Under the pieces are notes generated by a model. The model saw nothing but the letters and a program-made list of their open reading frames with translations. It made no database searches and had not been told where the DNA came from. A stretch of 64,000 bases of DNA from Pseudomonas tolaasii NCPPB 2192 (GTDB lineage Bacteria; Pseudomonadota; Gammaproteobacteria; Pseudomonadales; Pseudomonadaceae). The stretch is from assembly GCF_002813445.1 (NCBI RefSeq), contig NZ_PHHD01000001.1, positions 4,278,001-4,342,000 of the forward strand, read 5' to 3'. Made by a program: the position numbers and the translations under genes. Shown here one piece after another: positions 23,842 through 33,015 of this stretch (the first letter of the stretch is position 1; every line of letters begins with the position of its first letter).

Positions 23842-24942
23842 ATGCCTACTCGCCGCACTTTCATCAAACAAGCCAGCGTGGTCTGCGCCATGACCCTGAT
23901 CAACACCCACGTACGCGCCGCTGTTGGCGGGCGGTTCTACATGCCCGACGAAGGCGAAAAACACCGCCAGGCGTTTATCGCCTTTGGCGCCCAGGACGCG
24001 ATCTGGGAAGACTTCACCGCCGACGTGCAGGCCGCCCTCGGTCGCATCGCCCGTGCCATTGCAGCCTATGAACCGGTCACCGTGTTCTGCCGCGAAGACG
24101 AGCGCGCACTGGCCGAGCAGCACTGCGGCACCCGCAACATCACCTTTGTGGAAACCGAGCTGGATGACATCTGGATGCGCGACACCGGCGCCAATTTCGT
24201 CATTGATGGCACGGGCGGCATCGGCGCGGTGGACTTCAACTTCAACGGCTGGGGCAACAAACAGCAGCACGACGAGGACGCTCAACTGGCCGGCCTGGTT
24301 GCCGAAGAGACCGGCGCCAAACACATCCGCAGCGAGCTGGTGGGCGAGGGCGGTGGCATCGAAGTGGACGGCCTGGGCACCGGCATCATGACCGAGAGCA
24401 GCTGGATCAACCGCAACCGCAACCCCGACTGGAGCAAGGCTGATGTCGAAGCCGAGCTGAAAGAGCGCCTGGGCCTGCGCAAAATCATCTGGCTGCCCGG
24501 CATCAAGGGCAAGGACATCACCGACGCCCACGTCGATTTTTACGCGCGCTTCGTCTCGCCCGGCGTGGTGCTCGCCAACCTCGATACCGACCCCGAGTCT
24601 TACGACCACAAAGTCACCCTGGCGCACCTGGAAATTCTCAAGAACGCCACCGATGCCGACGGCCGCCCATTGCAGGTGCATACCGTGTCGCCACCGCTGA
24701 ACCCGCGCAAAAGCAAGTTCAGCAAAGGCAACGACGATTTTGCCGCGGGTTACATCAACTATTTCGTGATCAACGGCGCGGTGATTGCGCCGGAGTTCGG
24801 TGATGCGACGGCGGACCGCAAGGCGCTGGACCTGCTGACCCGACTCTATCCGAACCGCAAAGTGGTGCAGCTCAACATCGACGCCATTGCGGCGGGCGGT
24901 GGCGGTATTCACTGCGTGACCAATCACCAGCCAGTGGCTTAG
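23842..24942 (+). CDS. agu2A': Tat-exported agmatine deiminase
   Basis: A 366-residue agmatine deiminase family protein with a twin-arginine signal, TRRTFIKQASVV, followed by a short hydrophobic run and a cleavage-like HVRAAVG near residue 31. Catalytic features include DDIWMRDTGANF, EGGGIEVDG, DAHVDFYARF and Cys358 in GGGGIHCVTNHQP. It would act in the periplasm, where it could convert agmatine to carbamoylputrescine before uptake. It lies 111 bases after agu2C behind the hairpin. The Tat signal and location agree with what I recall of Agu2A' in P. aeruginosa. Confidence 0.92.
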   Translation: MPTRRTFIKQASVVCAMTLINTHVRAAVGGRFYMPDEGEKHRQAFIAFGAQDAIWEDFTADVQAALGRIARAIAAYEPVTVFCREDERALAEQHCGTRNITFVETELDDIWMRDTGANFVIDGTGGIGAVDFNFNGWGNKQQHDEDAQLAGLVAEETGAKHIRSELVGEGGGIEVDGLGTGIMTESSWINRNRNPDWSKADVEAELKERLGLRKIIWLPGIKGKDITDAHVDFYARFVSPGVVLANLDTDPESYDHKVTLAHLEILKNATDADGRPLQVHTVSPPLNPRKSKFSKGNDDFAAGYINYFVINGAVIAPEFGDATADRKALDLLTRLYPNRKVVQLNIDAIAAGGGGIHCVTNHQPVA

Positions 24943-25409
24943 TCGTTTTTGGCCAGTAACTGACGGGCGAAGTCGTCGGAGGCGATAAAGTCCAGGGTCT
25001 GGCGCAATTGCGCCGCCGCTTCCCGGCCGAACGCCTGATCAAAGCGTTCGGCCATTTGCGTTGAAATACGCCTGGCTTTGGCATGGATGCTGGCGCCGGC
25101 GTCGGTCAGCAGCACGCGACGGGTGCGGCGGTCGAGTTCGTCGACGCGCAACTCCACCAGTCCGTCGCGCACCAGCGGCTTGAGCGTGTGGCCCAGCGCC
25201 GACAAATCCATCACTAGAGCCTGGGCCAGCTCGCCCATTTTCGGCGTGCCGGCCTTGGCGATGCGGTTGAGCACGGCGTATTGCGTGGCTTTCAAGCCGC
25301 AGGGCGCAAAGGCCTCATCGTAGATCTGGCCCAGGCGCCGGGACGTGCGGCGCACGGCGCCATTCACGCAGGCACTGGGGCTCTCGGAGCAGGGCGGTGC
25401 AGATTTCAA
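24939..25409 (-). CDS. MarR-family regulator of the divergent efflux operon
   Basis: A MarR protein with winged-helix segments MGELAQALVMDLSALGHTL and LVELRVDELDRRTRRVLLTDAG (recognition helix and wing). The start is uncertain: a TTG at 25409, preceded by GAGAG nine bases away, gives about 156 residues. A TTG at 25415 is nearly as good. The long reading to 25499 starts with unlikely sequence. The gene is divergent from the RND efflux operon, and palindromic repeats lie between them at 25551-25591. It converges with agu2A' by a four-base overlap of stops. Confidence 0.85.
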   Translation of the reverse strand: MKSAPPCSESPSACVNGAVRRTSRRLGQIYDEAFAPCGLKATQYAVLNRIAKAGTPKMGELAQALVMDLSALGHTLKPLVRDGLVELRVDELDRRTRRVLLTDAGASIHAKARRISTQMAERFDQAFGREAAAQLRQTLDFIASDDFARQLLAKND

Positions 25410-25550
25410 GGGCAAATACTCTCTGATACAAAACGCGACGGGGACGATTATGCCTGCCGCCCCCGTCAGGACAAGGCCTTTGAGGCCACCGATGAACACC
25501 GACGCATCACGAAAACAGCAAAAGTGAATATTGAGACAGCTTGAAACAAA

Positions 25551-25591
25551 TTAGTTGCGTACGCCACTAAATTGGATATCGTGGCGTATGC
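25551..25591. promoter_or_regulatory. Operator candidate for the MarR/RND divergent promoter
   Basis: TTAGTTGCGTACGCCACTAA (25551-25570) is a 20-base palindrome with nine of ten pairs matched. A third half-site, GTGGCGTATGC (25581-25591), pairs with GCGTACGCCAC (25557-25567). The cluster lies between the MarR gene and the permease gene, 115 bases before the permease start. Confidence 0.65.
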
Positions 25592-25705
25592 CTCTTTGTG
25601 ACCCGGATGTCGTTGTAAACTCCCCAGGATGCGCATGGGGCGAGGCGGGAAAACGGCATGGCTCTGCCTGCTTGAACGTCCAACCCCCTGTCTGGATCAC
25701 CTCCT

Positions 25706-28700
25706 ATGCTGAGCCTCGTGCGCATCGCATTGCTGCGCCCCTATACCTTTCTGGTATTGGCCATTTTCATCTTGATCATCGGCCCGTTGGCGGCATGGCG
25801 CACGCCGACCGACATCTTTCCCGAAATCCGCATTCCGGTCATTGCCGTGATCTGGCAGTACACCGGTTTGCCGCCTGACCAGATGGCCGGGCGTATCACT
25901 TCGCCGTTCGAGCGGGTGCTGACCACCACCGTGAACGACATCCGCCACATTGAAGCGCAGTCGATGAACGGCTACGGGATTGTGAAGATCTTCTTCCAGC
26001 CCGGCGTCAACATCAGCACGGCCAACGCCCAGGTGACCTCGGTGTCCCAGGCGATCCTGCGGCAGTTGCCGCCCAGTACCGTGCCGCCGCTGGTGCTCAA
26101 CTACAGCGCCTCCACGGTACCGATTGTGCAGTTGGCGCTGTCGGGTCCGGGCCTGAGCGAACAACGCTTGGGTGACATCGGCCTGAACCAGGTGCGCCTG
26201 ATGCTCACCAGCGTGCCGGGCGCGGCGCTGCCATACCCGTTCGGTGGCAAGAGCCGCCAGGTGCAGATCGACCTCGATTCGGCGCGCATGCAGGCCCGCG
26301 GCCTGTCGGCGCAGGACGTGGCCACCGCGCTGGCGACCCAGAACCTCATCACGCCGGTGGGCACGCAGAAAATCGGCAGCTACGAATTCAACCTGCAACT
26401 GAACAACGCGCCGTCGGACTTCCACGACCTGGAAAACCTGCCGATCAAGACCGCCGACGGCACCACGGTGCTGATCCGCGACGTGGCCACCGTGCGCGAC
26501 GGCAACCCGCCGCAGACCAACATCGTGCATGTGAACGGCAACCGCTCGGTGTTGCTGCCGGTGCTCAAGACCGGCTCGGCCTCGACTCTGGGGGTGATTG
26601 CCGGGATCAAGGACAAGATCGCCGACAACAAGGCCGCATTGCCGCCCAACCTGAATATCGACCTGATCGGCGACCAGTCGCTGTTCGTGCGTTCGGCCAT
26701 CAGCGGCGTGGCCCGCGAGGGCCTGATCGCCGCGGCGCTGACCAGCCTGATGATCCTGCTGTTCCTCGGCAGTTGGCGCTCCACGGTGATCATCGCCACC
26801 TCGATTCCGCTGGCGATTCTCGCCTCGATTGCCACGCTGTCGGCCCTCGGCGAAACCCTCAACATCATGACCCTCGGCGGCCTGGCCCTGGCGGTGGGGA
26901 TTTTGGTGGACGATGCCACGGTGACCATCGAAAACATTAACTGGCACCTGGAGCAGGGCAAGCCGGTGCAGACGGCGATCCTCGACGGCGCGGCGCAAAT
27001 CGTGACCCCGGCGTTCGTGTCGCTGCTGTGTATCTGCATCGTGTTCGTGCCGATGTTCTTCCTCGACGGCGTGGCGCGGTTCCTGTTCGTGCCGATGGCC
27101 GAAGCGGTGATTTTCGCGATGATTGCCTCGTTCATCCTCTCGCGGACGTTGGTGCCCACCCTCGCCAATTACTTGCTCAAACCCCATGTGCACGACGAAC
27201 ACGGGCCGGCGCCCACGCGCAACCCGCTGGTGAGGTTCCAGCGCGGGTTCGAACGGCGTTTCGAAGCGTTTCGCGAGCGCTATCACAGGGTGCTGGACAG
27301 CGCCTTGCACCACCGCCGCACGGTGGTGATCGGCCTGCTGGCGTTTGTCGCGGTGTCGTTTGCACTGGTGCCGTTCCTGGGGCGCAACTTCTTCCCTGAA
27401 GTGGATTCCGGCCTGATTCTGCTGCACGTTCGGGCCCCCGTGGGCACGCGGGTAGAAAGCAATGCGCACCTGATCGCCGAGATTGAAAACTCGATCCGCC
27501 GCAAGGTCCCGGCGGATGAACTCAAGGCCCTGGTCGACAACATCGGCCTGTCCATCAGCGGCATCAACGTGGTGTACAACAACACCGGCACCGTGGGTTC
27601 CCAGGACAGCGACATCCAGATCAGCCTGAATGAAGGCCATCGCCCGACCGCCGAGTACATGCGCGAATTGCGCGAAACCCTGCCACGGGAATTCCCGAGT
27701 GCGGTGTTCTCGTTCCCCGCCTCGGACATCGTCGGGCAGATTCTCAACTTCGGTTCTTCGGCGCCGATCGACCTGCAAATCACCGGCAATAACCTGGCGG
27801 CCAACTTCACCTATGCCAACGCGTTGCTGCGTGACATTCGCCGGGTGCCGGGGGTGGTGGACGCGCGCATCCAGCAGTCGCGACAGTTGCCCACCTTCAA
27901 CATCGACGTGGACCGCACCCGCGCGCAACTGGTCGGCCTGACCGAGCGCGATGTGACCAACAGCCTGGTGGTCAACCTCGCCGGTTCCAGCCAGGTGGCG
28001 CCGACGTTTTGGCTGAACCCGGCCAACGGCATCTCTTACCCGATCGTGATGCAAACCCCGCAATACAGCCTGGAAAGCCTGGCGGCGTTGCACAACCTGC
28101 CGCTGAGCGGCGGCAGCGGGGCGGCGCCGGACCAGACTCTGGGCGGCCTGGCGAATATCCAGCGCAGCCACAGCAACTCGGTGTTCAGCCAGTCGGATAT
28201 CCAGCCGGTGGTCGAGGTGCTGACCGCGATTCAGGACCGTGACCTGGGCGGCGTATCTGCCGATATCCAGAAGATCATCGCCGCCCACGCCGGTGAAGTG
28301 CCGACCGGTTCCAAAGTGATTTTGCAGGGCCAGGTGCAAACCATGAACGCGGCCTTCAGCGGCTTGCTGTTCGGCCTGCTCGGCGCCGTGGTGCTGATTT
28401 ACCTGCTGATCGTGGTCAACTTCCAGTCCTGGGCCGACCCGTTTGTGATCATCACCGCGTTGCCGGCGGCGCTGGCGGGCATTGTGTGGATGCTGTTTGT
28501 AACCCACACGCCACTGTCGGTGCCGGCGCTGACGGGGGCGATCATGTGCATGGGCGTGGCCACTGCCAACGCCATCCTCGTGGTGAGTTTCTGCCGCGAA
28601 CGCCTGGCGGCACACGGCAATGCGGTGCAGGCCGCGCTCGAGGCCGGCTTCACCCGGTTGCGACCGGTGTTGATGACTGCCATCTCGATGATCATCGGCA

Positions 28701-28885
28701 TGGCGCCCATGGCCCTGGGCCTGGGGGAGGGCGGTGAACAGAACGCGCCGCTCGGCCGTGCGGTGATCGGCGGCCTGACCTTCGCCACCATCGCCAGCCT
28801 GATTCTGGTTCCACTGATTTTCAGCCTTGTGCACGGGCGTCGCCAACACGCGCCGCTTGCGACCACCGTTACCGTAGGGGTTTGA
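25706..28885 (+). CDS. RND efflux permease
   Basis: A 1,059-residue RND transporter with the family layout: a first membrane helix (YTFLVLAIFILIIGPLA), a large periplasmic porter domain, a helix bundle around residues 335-500, and a second half that repeats the pattern. The proton relay Asp pair is in the fourth-helix motif AVGILVDDATVTIENI. It lacks features I would need to name it MexB, MexF or a heavy-metal pump, and it looks like a distinct branch. Gene order permease, membrane fusion protein, outer membrane factor is the reverse of the mexAB-oprM order. Likely regulated by the divergent MarR gene. Confidence 0.92.
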   Translation: MLSLVRIALLRPYTFLVLAIFILIIGPLAAWRTPTDIFPEIRIPVIAVIWQYTGLPPDQMAGRITSPFERVLTTTVNDIRHIEAQSMNGYGIVKIFFQPGVNISTANAQVTSVSQAILRQLPPSTVPPLVLNYSASTVPIVQLALSGPGLSEQRLGDIGLNQVRLMLTSVPGAALPYPFGGKSRQVQIDLDSARMQARGLSAQDVATALATQNLITPVGTQKIGSYEFNLQLNNAPSDFHDLENLPIKTADGTTVLIRDVATVRDGNPPQTNIVHVNGNRSVLLPVLKTGSASTLGVIAGIKDKIADNKAALPPNLNIDLIGDQSLFVRSAISGVAREGLIAAALTSLMILLFLGSWRSTVIIATSIPLAILASIATLSALGETLNIMTLGGLALAVGILVDDATVTIENINWHLEQGKPVQTAILDGAAQIVTPAFVSLLCICIVFVPMFFLDGVARFLFVPMAEAVIFAMIASFILSRTLVPTLANYLLKPHVHDEHGPAPTRNPLVRFQRGFERRFEAFRERYHRVLDSALHHRRTVVIGLLAFVAVSFALVPFLGRNFFPEVDSGLILLHVRAPVGTRVESNAHLIAEIENSIRRKVPADELKALVDNIGLSISGINVVYNNTGTVGSQDSDIQISLNEGHRPTAEYMRELRETLPREFPSAVFSFPASDIVGQILNFGSSAPIDLQITGNNLAANFTYANALLRDIRRVPGVVDARIQQSRQLPTFNIDVDRTRAQLVGLTERDVTNSLVVNLAGSSQVAPTFWLNPANGISYPIVMQTPQYSLESLAALHNLPLSGGSGAAPDQTLGGLANIQRSHSNSVFSQSDIQPVVEVLTAIQDRDLGGVSADIQKIIAAHAGEVPTGSKVILQGQVQTMNAAFSGLLFGLLGAVVLIYLLIVVNFQSWADPFVIITALPAALAGIVWMLFVTHTPLSVPALTGAIMCMGVATANAILVVSFCRERLAAHGNAVQAALEAGFTRLRPVLMTAISMIIGMAPMALGLGEGGEQNAPLGRAVIGGLTFATIASLILVPLIFSLVHGRRQHAPLATTVTVGV

Positions 28886-28886
28886 C

Positions 28887-30056
28887 ATGTCCGTTTCCCA
28901 TTCTCAACCGAAGCCTTCCCGTGGCCTGCTCTGGCTCTTTGTGGGCGGGGTGGTCGTGGTTGTCATCGTCGGTGTCGGCCTCGGCGTGCGCGCCAGCGAA
29001 TCCCGTGACCTCAAGACCTGGACCGACGCCCAGGCGCTCCCCAGCGTCAACCTGATCAAGCCGCTGGTGCAGGCCCAGGGGCCAGTGCTCAACCTGCCGG
29101 GGCGCATGGAGGCCTACTCCCGCGCGTCGATTTTTGCCCGGGTCAACGGCTACCTGAAAGCCTGGAATGTCGACATCGGCACCCGCGTCAAAGCCGGGCA
29201 GGTACTGGCCGAGATCGACACCCCGGAACTCGACCAGCAACTGCTGCAAGCCCGCGCCACCCTGGCCTCGGCCCAGGCCAACGCGGCCCTTGCGCAAACC
29301 ACCGCCAAACGCTGGCAGGCCATGCTGGTGAATGATTCGGTGTCGCGCCAGGACGTGGATGAACGCACCGGCGACCTGACCGCCAAGCTGGCCCAGGTGG
29401 CGGCGGCCAAGGCCAATGTCGAGCAACTGGTTGCCACCAAAGGCTTCCAGCATCTGGTAGCGCCATTTGCCGGTGTGGTCACGGCGCGCAGCACGGACGT
29501 GGGCGCCTTGATCAGCGCCGGTGGGGCGGCCGGCAAAGAGCTGTTTGCCGTGGCCGATGTCAGCCGCCTGCGCGTGTACGTGCAGGTGCCGCAAACCTTC
29601 TCGCCGCAGATTCGCGAAGGCACCACCGCGCGTTTGAGCGTGCCGGAATACCGTGGCGAAACCTTTACCGGCAAGGTGATCGCCACCGCCGATGCGGTCA
29701 ACGCCGCCTCCGGCAGCACGCTGGTGCAATTGCTGGTGGACAACCCCGGTGGCCGTCTGCTGCCGGGTGGCTACACCAGCGTGCAGTTCGACCTGCCGGT
29801 GCAGGCCGATGTGCTGCGCATTCCGTCCAGCGCGCTGGTGTTCGATGACAAGGGCATGCGCGTCGCCACCCTGGACGAGCAGAACCACGTGCACTTCAAA
29901 ACCATCAGCATCGCTCGCGATTTCGGCGACAGCGTAGAGATTGCCAGCGGCCTGCAGGCCGCCGACCGCGTGATCGACACACCGCCCGATGGCCTGGCCG
30001 ATGATGATTCGGTGCAACTCGCCGTCGCCGCGAATGAGGTCAAACCCCATGGCTAA
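28887..30056 (+). CDS. RND periplasmic adaptor (membrane fusion protein)
   Basis: A 389-residue HlyD/AcrA-type adaptor. A single N-terminal anchor helix (LLWLFVGGVVVVVIVGVG) is followed by the lipoyl halves (VNGYLKAWNVDIGTRVKAGQ and the later VAPFAGVVTARSTDVG), with a coiled-coil hairpin between them (residues about 120-185) and a beta-barrel domain after. It joins the permease to the outer membrane factor. It starts one base after the permease stop and overlaps the next gene by eight bases. Confidence 0.92.
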   Translation: MSVSHSQPKPSRGLLWLFVGGVVVVVIVGVGLGVRASESRDLKTWTDAQALPSVNLIKPLVQAQGPVLNLPGRMEAYSRASIFARVNGYLKAWNVDIGTRVKAGQVLAEIDTPELDQQLLQARATLASAQANAALAQTTAKRWQAMLVNDSVSRQDVDERTGDLTAKLAQVAAAKANVEQLVATKGFQHLVAPFAGVVTARSTDVGALISAGGAAGKELFAVADVSRLRVYVQVPQTFSPQIREGTTARLSVPEYRGETFTGKVIATADAVNAASGSTLVQLLVDNPGGRLLPGGYTSVQFDLPVQADVLRIPSSALVFDDKGMRVATLDEQNHVHFKTISIARDFGDSVEIASGLQAADRVIDTPPDGLADDDSVQLAVAANEVKPHG

Positions 30057-31494
30057 GCGCACCGTGCTGGGGCTGCTCGCCACCTTGAGCCTGGGTGCCT
30101 GTTCGCTGGCGCCGCCGCTCAAGGTGCCGCCCACCCCGATTGCCGCGCAGTTCCACACCCAGGGGCCGTGGACCGTCGGCACGCCGAATGATCAGGCCAA
30201 CCGTGATGGCTGGTGGCGCATCTACAACGACCCGCAACTGGACGCGATGCAGCAGGAACTGCTGAAAAACAACGCCGACCTGAGCGCGGCGCTGGCCCAC
30301 TATCAACAGTCCCAGGGCTTTGAGGCGCAGGCGCGCTCCGGGTTGTTTCCCAAGATTTCAGCACTTGGCAATGGCCAGCGGATTCGCCAGTCGGATAACC
30401 GGCCATTGCGTTCGGCGACCTCGCCAGACATCTACAACTCGGCCACATTGGGCCTTGAGGTGGACTATGAAGTCGACCTGTGGGGCCGCGTGCGCGACAC
30501 CGTTGCCGCCGGTACCAGTGATTCCGAAGCCGCCAAGGCTGACCTGGCCTCGGTACGCCTGAGCCTGCAAGCGCAACTGGCCGACAGCTATATCCGCCTG
30601 CGCGGCATCGACTGGCAAAACCAGTTGCTGGAACAGACCCGTGACGCCTACGCCAAAGCCCTGAACCTGACCGAAGGCTTGCACGGCGGCGGGATTGTCT
30701 CCGGGCTGGATGTGGCGCGGGCGCGTACGCAGTTGTCGACCGTCAAGTCGCAACTCACCCAACTGCAGGTGCAGCGCGCGGTGCTGGAGCATTCCATCGC
30801 AGCCATGCTCGGCGAATCCGCTTCCACCTACAGCGTGGCCGTCAACGTCGCGCCGATTGCCTTGCCGACGGTGCCGACCGGCGTGCCGTCCAGCCTGCTG
30901 CAACGTCGCCCGGACATCGCCGCCGCTGAGCGGCGTATCGCCTCGGCCAATGCACGTATCGGCGTGGCCAGGGCGGCGTGGTTCCCGCAGATCACCTTGA
31001 GCGCCCAGGGCGGTTATCAGAGTGACGAGTTTGCTCGCCTGCTCAGTGCGCCCAACCTGTTCTGGGCCATCGGCCCGTCGCTGGTCGGGACACTATTTGA
31101 TGGCGGCGCGCGTCAGGCCCAGGTGGATATCGCCAAGGCCGCCACCGATGAAGCCGCGGCGAAATACCGTGGCGTGGTGTTGGGTGCGTTCGAGCAAGTC
31201 GAAGACAACCTGTCGCAGATCGCCGGCCTGGGCAGCGCGCTGGATGATCAGCGCGATGCTGCGGCAGCCGCGCAATACGCCGAAGACCTGTCGACCTCGC
31301 GTTACCGCCAGGGCGCCGTGGCCTATCTGGACGTGGTGACCGCCCAGGTGGCGGCGCTGGAAGCCAAACGCACAGTCTTGCAACTGCAAACCCAGCAATT
31401 GAGCGCTAATGTGGGCCTGATCAAGGCATTGGGCGGCGGATGGAACGTGGCTCAACTGGCCGCGTCGAACACTACTCAAACCAAGGAGCAGTAA
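30049..31494 (+). CDS. NodT-type outer membrane efflux lipoprotein
   Basis: A 481-residue outer membrane factor. The lipoprotein signal ends in the lipobox LGAC (Cys about residue 18). The GWWRIYNDPQLDAMQQELL and LQRRPDIAAAERRIASANA motifs are typical of NodT/OprM proteins. Two long coiled-coil alpha regions build the periplasmic tunnel. The ATG at 30049 overlaps the end of the adaptor gene and starts MAKRTVLGLLATLSLGAC. Completes the tripartite pump. Confidence 0.92.
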   Translation: MAKRTVLGLLATLSLGACSLAPPLKVPPTPIAAQFHTQGPWTVGTPNDQANRDGWWRIYNDPQLDAMQQELLKNNADLSAALAHYQQSQGFEAQARSGLFPKISALGNGQRIRQSDNRPLRSATSPDIYNSATLGLEVDYEVDLWGRVRDTVAAGTSDSEAAKADLASVRLSLQAQLADSYIRLRGIDWQNQLLEQTRDAYAKALNLTEGLHGGGIVSGLDVARARTQLSTVKSQLTQLQVQRAVLEHSIAAMLGESASTYSVAVNVAPIALPTVPTGVPSSLLQRRPDIAAAERRIASANARIGVARAAWFPQITLSAQGGYQSDEFARLLSAPNLFWAIGPSLVGTLFDGGARQAQVDIAKAATDEAAAKYRGVVLGAFEQVEDNLSQIAGLGSALDDQRDAAAAAQYAEDLSTSRYRQGAVAYLDVVTAQVAALEAKRTVLQLQTQQLSANVGLIKALGGGWNVAQLAASNTTQTKEQ

Positions 31495-31498
31495 ATTC

Positions 31499-32332
31499 AT
31501 GACTGACTATGTACCCCCGAAGGTGTGGACCTGGGAAACCGAAAGCGGCGGCACCTTCGCCAGCATCAACCGGCCCGTCGCCGGTGCGACCCATGACAAG
31601 GAGCTGCCGGTGGGCAAGCACCCCTTGCAGCTGTACTCACTGGCGACGCCCAACGGGCAGAAGGTCACCATCCTGCTCGAAGAACTGCTCGCCTTGGGCC
31701 ACAGCGGCGCGGAATACGACGCCTGGCTGATCAAGATCGGCGACGGCGACCAGTTCGGCAGCGGCTTTGTGTCGGTGAACCCGAACTCGAAAATCCCGGC
31801 ATTGCTGGACCGCAGCGGCGCTACGCCGATCCGGGTGTTCGAGTCCGGGGCGATTTTGCAGTACCTCGCAGAAAAATTCGGTGCGTTCTTTCCCACCGAA
31901 CCTGCGGCGCGGGCCGAATGCCTGTCGTGGCTGTTCTGGCAGATGGGCAGCGCGCCTTACCTGGGCGGCGGTTTCGGGCACTTTTACGCGTATGCGCCGA
32001 GCAAGATGGAATATGCGATCAACCGCTTTGCCATGGAAACCAAGCGTCAGCTGGACGTGCTGGACCAGCGCCTGGCCGTCAGCCCATACATTGCCGGCGA
32101 CGAATACACCATCGCCGACATCGCCATCTGGCCCTGGTACGGCGGGCTGGTCAAAGGCCGCTTGTATGGCGCAGCGGAGTTTCTTTCCGTGCACGAGTAC
32201 ACCCATGTACTGCGCTGGGCCGACGCCATCGAGGCGCGACCCGCCGTGCAGCGCGGGCGCCGGGTGAACCGGGTCTCGGGGGACGTTTCCGAGCAATTGC
32301 GTGAGCGTCACGACGCCCGCGACCTGGATTGA
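31499..32332 (+). CDS. yghU: YghU-type glutathione transferase/disulfide reductase
   Basis: A 277-residue GST of the nu class. The N-terminal extension (PPKVWTWETESGG) and the GKHPLQLYSLATPNGQKVTILLEELL segment with an active-site Thr/Asn-Gly pair match YghU, which binds two glutathiones and reduces disulfides. The C-domain has EYTIADIAIWPWYGG. It starts four bases after the outer membrane factor, behind AAGGAG, so it is probably co-transcribed with the efflux pump and may help with thiol or electrophile stress. Confidence 0.9.
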   Translation: MTDYVPPKVWTWETESGGTFASINRPVAGATHDKELPVGKHPLQLYSLATPNGQKVTILLEELLALGHSGAEYDAWLIKIGDGDQFGSGFVSVNPNSKIPALLDRSGATPIRVFESGAILQYLAEKFGAFFPTEPAARAECLSWLFWQMGSAPYLGGGFGHFYAYAPSKMEYAINRFAMETKRQLDVLDQRLAVSPYIAGDEYTIADIAIWPWYGGLVKGRLYGAAEFLSVHEYTHVLRWADAIEARPAVQRGRRVNRVSGDVSEQLRERHDARDLD

Positions 32333-32466
32333 GCCCTCAACCTTTGCGCAATGGCACAAGGGAAGATTTGAAGAACTCGCCCAGGGTTTTGATGATGAGC
32401 TATACCTTAATCGGTTTGATGTTCCGCACACCGCCCTGAATTATTGATCAACAAGGAAGAGACACT

Positions 32467-32946
32467 ATGAGCGATGTTCAACTGATCACCAGCGTCACCC
32501 CGCAAAGCCTGACCGAGCTGCTGCAGGCAGCCGGTTACCGCGTTAACCAGACCGAACAGAACGGCATCGTGCAACTGCTCAGCGCCAGCCAGGGCATCGG
32601 GTTTGCCGTGCGTTTCGGCAACCCCGCGGCGGAACAGGGCAGTTTCGTCGACTTCACTTACAGCTGCGCGCTGCGCGTACAGGGTGAGCTGCCCGAAGGC
32701 CTGGCCCAGGTGTGGAATGCTTCGCGTCGCTTTGCGCGGTTGTCGTTGCAGGGTGAGTTTTTGCTGATGGAAATGGACGTGGTGGTGGCTGGCGTCGGTG
32801 CGCCGCACCTGCGCAACCAACTGGAGTTGTGGGACCGCCTGCTGCAGGAGTTCATCGTGTACCTGCGTGACTACAGCCAGCATGCCGCGCAATTGCAAGC
32901 CCAGGCCGCCGCTGAGCCGGTGGGTGAAGCCGTGCCTGTGGCGTAA
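32467..32946 (+). CDS. YbjN-domain protein
   Basis: A 159-residue protein of the YbjN family (LLQAAGYRVNQTEQNGIVQL, WNASRRFARLSLQGEFLLMEMDVVV), a type III secretion chaperone-like fold of uncertain role, linked in E. coli to stress and motility regulation. A clear AAGGAAG lies before the ATG. The last 20 residues form an Ala/Gln-rich tail. It is a separate unit between yghU and the LysR gene. Confidence 0.85.
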   Translation: MSDVQLITSVTPQSLTELLQAAGYRVNQTEQNGIVQLLSASQGIGFAVRFGNPAAEQGSFVDFTYSCALRVQGELPEGLAQVWNASRRFARLSLQGEFLLMEMDVVVAGVGAPHLRNQLELWDRLLQEFIVYLRDYSQHAAQLQAQAAAEPVGEAVPVA

Positions 32947-33015
32947 AAATGCTGTTTGTCGGCCCTGAGCGTCGCTGCAGGGCAGGGGGCGACCGGACGT
33001 TGATCCGGTCGCTAC

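Noticed and set aside
25697..28888. Open frame of 1,063 codons on the minus strand opposite the RND permease
   Set aside because: Antisense shadow of a well-supported permease gene; its product is His- and Arg-rich with no family resemblance.
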